From an uncultured Oscillospiraceae bacterium (GTDB lineage: Bacteria > Bacillota > Clostridia > Oscillospirales > Oscillospiraceae), in assembly GCA_910587785.1 (NCBI GenBank), contig CAJUOA010000045.1, positions 1-24,254 of the forward strand: 24,254 nucleotides of DNA, in the 5' to 3' direction. Position 1 is the first letter of the stretch. The number at the start of each line of letters is the position of its first letter. The notes beneath the pieces were generated by a model. That model worked only from the letters and a program-made list of their open reading frames with translations. It had not been told where the DNA came from and made no database searches. Positions 22,599 through 24,254 of this stretch are shown here, in pieces. The translations under genes and the position numbers were made by a program.

Positions 22599-23436
22599 TT
22601 GGGTGAGAGGCCCGAAAAATTTTATGGAAAATCATCAGAGGGATTTGAAAAAACAAAGCGGCTTGCCGCGCAGCTGCTGGAGCTGTGTCAAACCGCGGCC
22701 CCTGCCCTCCCTGAGGACCTGAAGGATGCCTGCCGGGAGCTGGAACAGCGCTATGAGGAGAGCACGTTCCGGGTGGTGGTCCTCGGTATGTTTTCCCGCG
22801 GGAAGAGTACCTTTCTCAACGCCCTGATCGGCCGCCGGCTGCTCTACAAGAGCGACCGGGAGGCTACGGGCGCGATCACACTCCTGCGCAATTCTCCCCG
22901 CTGTACCGTGGAGGTCCATTCACCGGACGGGACGGCTTGAGCGAGGAGCAGGCCCAGGTCATCCGGCAGGCCATGGATCAGACCGGCGCAGTCATCTTCC
23001 TCGTACTCCCCGAGTCGCTGGAGGCGGTGGGTGACGCGTTCTACACCCGGATGCTCCATCCGGAGGGCTCCCCCTCCCAGGAGGAACTGCGCCGCAGGAG
23101 CTGGTTCGACGCCTTCCGGCAGGTGCTGGCCCGGCGGCTGGAGCAGGGGGAACCGCGCCCGGCGGCTGGCGGCCATTCAGAAGGATGCGGACGGCTGCAT
23201 CTACCGCCGGTTCACCCAGGAGGAGGACTTCTGCCCCTGCGGATGCCGGCAGCTCACAGAGCAGCTGCGCCTGTGGGTCAACGACGCGTCAAAAACCATG
23301 GCGGGCGATGTGAGCAAGGTCTACCGGAGCCTGACCGGACAGTTCTCTCAGTTTACGAAACAAAATATCCAGGAGCCCTTCGGACTCTCGTCCTCCTCCG
23401 CCTACGCTCCGCAGCCTGTCTCCATAGAGAGGAGAC
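22599..23436 (+). pseudogene. Dynamin-like GTPase, broken
   Basis: The first part (22599-22940) reads as a bacterial dynamin-like GTPase N-terminus, with P-loop VLGMFSRGKSTFLNALIG at residues 61-78 and the switch I region ATGAITLL, and then stops. The reading continues in another frame from 22937 (SEEQAQVIRQAMDQTGAVIF through FRQVLARRLEQGE) and returns to the first frame near 23155 (ARRLAAIQKDADGCIYRRFT ... SQFTKQNIQEPF). The G3 (DxxG) and G4 (NKxD) motifs are absent, so there is an internal deletion as well as two frame changes. The N-terminal start is also unclear: no ribosome binding site serves the TTG at 22599, and ATG 22624 is in another frame. The gene is cut at 23436 by an IS21-type end. 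Dynamin-like proteins remodel membranes; this copy cannot. Confidence 0.75.
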
Positions 23437-23663
23437 TGTCAACGCCAATCTGAAAATGTAAGAAAACGCCGAAGAAATTTTGTAGTTTTTCGGCGGCAAG
23501 GCGGGTAACAAAATCAAGCGTTTCCTTGCTCAAATAGAGAGTTCACGATCTGCTGTTTTTGGCGCATAAATTCCTTGCGTTCTTTCAGGCGGTAAGATTC
23601 ACCCTTGATATTGATGACGGCGCAGTGATGCAGGACGCGATCCAGGATGGCGGAGGCGATGGT
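23437..23663 (-). mobile_element. IS21-family insertion sequence remnant (one end)
   Basis: The stretch starts with TGTCAACG (23437-23444) and ATCTGAAAATGTA, which resembles the end of IS21-family elements, followed by a 7-bp hairpin (CGCCGAA at 23467-23473 with TTCGGCG at 23489-23495) and the 3' part of istB on the minus strand. Beyond 23663 the sequence changes to a different gene. The istA transposase, most of istB and the other end are missing, so the element is dead. The exact end is my reading of the boundary with the GTPase pseudogene. Confidence 0.65.
23514..23663 (-). pseudogene. istB: istB, C-terminal fragment only
   Basis: On the minus strand from 23663 to the TGA at 23514-23516, the frame reads TIASAILDRVLHHCAVINIK, then GESYRLKERKEF and ends NSLFEQGNA. 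This is the C-terminal end of IstB, the AAA+ ATPase helper of IS21 transposition, including the conserved ILDRxLHH and KGESYRL segments. About 50 residues remain out of roughly 250; the Walker motifs are gone. It abuts, in another frame, the sigma-factor gene at 23664. The fragment shows that an IS21-type element once lay here, but it carries out no function now. Confidence 0.8.
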
Positions 23664-24087
23664 AGGCGTGTTCCTCCAAATAGCGTTTTAACAGCTCGAA
23701 AGAGCTTGTCCGGCGGTACTGTACTGCTGATCGTGAAATCTTGCAGAGCTTTGCGATCTCGCTCTCGTTCATATCGAAAAAATAATACAGCAGGACAGCT
23801 TCCCGTTTTTCTTCCGGCAAGCTTCGCAGGGCTTCGGCAAGCAGCTTAGCGGTTATCTCTTTTCCCGCGATAAAGAAAGACTGTTCAGCTTCGTCATTTG
23901 CAAAATACTTGTCGTAGGTATAAAGCTGGTTTTCTTCCTGCGGTGACAGGTCGGAGAATGTTACTTCCCGTGATTGCTGCCGCTTTGTGTCCCTGTGGGC
24001 GTTCATTGCTTCGCGCTTTAATGCCTGTTTGCAAAAGCCATTAAAAGCACAACGGATTTCCCATTGGGTACGAATTGGTTCATTCAT
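23599..24087 (-). CDS. Conjugative-element sigma-70-like factor with replaced C-terminus
   Basis: The ATG ending at 24087 follows AGGAGGTGAG and opens NEPIRTQWEIRCAFNGFCKQ. The first 141 residues match the small sigma-70-like factors carried by integrative conjugative elements of Clostridia: a region-2-like N-terminal part with SDLSPQEENQLYTYDKYFAN and a region-4 helix-turn-helix (LPEEKREAVLLYYFFDMNES, EIAKLCKISRSAVQYRRTSS). From codon 142 the frame runs into istB DNA and adds 21 unrelated residues (YHRLRHPGSRPASLRRHQYQ and G). The native protein would have ended a few residues after LEEHA, so the DNA-binding part is intact and the protein may still work. Low G+C sets the gene apart from the chromosome. 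The frame to 24162 upstream has no ribosome binding site. Confidence 0.8.
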   Translation of the reverse strand: MNEPIRTQWEIRCAFNGFCKQALKREAMNAHRDTKRQQSREVTFSDLSPQEENQLYTYDKYFANDEAEQSFFIAGKEITAKLLAEALRSLPEEKREAVLLYYFFDMNESEIAKLCKISRSAVQYRRTSSFELLKRYLEEHAYHRLRHPGSRPASLRRHQYQG

Positions 24088-24254
24088 GTTCTCACCTCCT
24101 TTCGCAGCCGCGAAAGCGGGTGATTTTTTCTGATGTCCCCTTTCGTAAACCATCAAAACCACGCAAGCCCAAAATGATTGAGATTTTACAAGATTTTTGA
24201 AAATAGACCTCTTGCGAAATTAAGCTAAGCGGTCAAAGTTGCAGATGCCAGCAA
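24088..24254. other. Leader of the sigma-factor gene and contig end
   Basis: This AT-rich stretch holds the strong AGGAGGTGAG site and a small hairpin (CCGC-TTTC-GCGG) close before it on the minus strand. TAAAAT (after CTTGT) on the minus strand could be a -10, but I see no paired -35. The window ends inside the conjugative element. Confidence 0.5.

Noticed and set aside
1..24254. CRISPR array, rRNA, tRNA or phage structural genes
   Set aside because: I looked for regularly spaced repeats, rRNA core motifs and T-arm motifs on both strands and found none that hold up.

Overview
The window is a high-GC Firmicutes (Clostridia-type) chromosomal contig. Gene content and style point to an Oscillospirales-like gut anaerobe: a DUF378 membrane protein, a SpoVB/MurJ-like flippase, a GH18 protein with S-layer (SLH) anchoring, a DUF342/FapA polymer-type protein, RqcH, Mini-ribonuclease III, and TTGNNN-17-TATAAT promoters with AGGAGG ribosome binding sites. 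The genus call is an inference, since no rRNA is present. The first 47 bases are not biological: they match the Illumina P7 tail, an 8-base index and the read-2 adapter, so the left edge is an untrimmed contig end.

Left part (219-5514): a divergent DUF378 gene; then, on +, an archaeal-type cofactor-independent phosphoglycerate mutase (apgM) and a DUF1015 protein that share an upstream dyad plus GTATGTAT element; then a small divergent unknown gene facing an XRE regulator across an operator-like promoter region; the XRE gene continues into a small membrane zinc-ribbon gene and ispE (isoprenoid synthesis). Two small orphan genes follow. A gene-free 360-base stretch (5515-5874) lies between a strong terminator and the next operon and may hold an unidentified RNA.

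Middle part (5875-14106), all on the minus strand: a two-gene FAD operon (a GlpA-like oxidoreductase with a C-terminal BFD-type Fe-S domain, followed by a second flavoprotein fused to DUF1667), a secreted GH18-SLH protein, a SpoVB/MurJ-like flippase, an AraC regulator with a low-GC P-loop kinase, and a coiled-coil zinc-ribbon protein with its own clear promoter.

Right part (14298-22394), minus strand: a translation-flavoured block. The tightly overlapping set mrnC-rqcH-DUF4037 (23S rRNA maturation and ribosome-associated quality control) precedes glnS, which has its own promoter, and fapA. Upstream sits an unusual nitroreductase-NUDIX fusion.

Right edge (22599-24254): a graveyard of mobile and broken DNA. 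A dynamin-like GTPase pseudogene is cut by the end of an IS21-family element, of which only the istB 3' part survives, and this is joined in turn to a conjugative-element sigma factor that lost its own 3' end. Base composition drops sharply here (24 of 60 G+C in 23881-23940, against 43 of 60 in 13081-13140).

The observations most worth a second look are the adapter at the end, the nitroreductase-NUDIX and flavoprotein-DUF1667 fusions, the Asn in the GH18 catalytic motif, the terminator-bounded non-coding stretch at 5561-5785, and the nested remnants at the right end.
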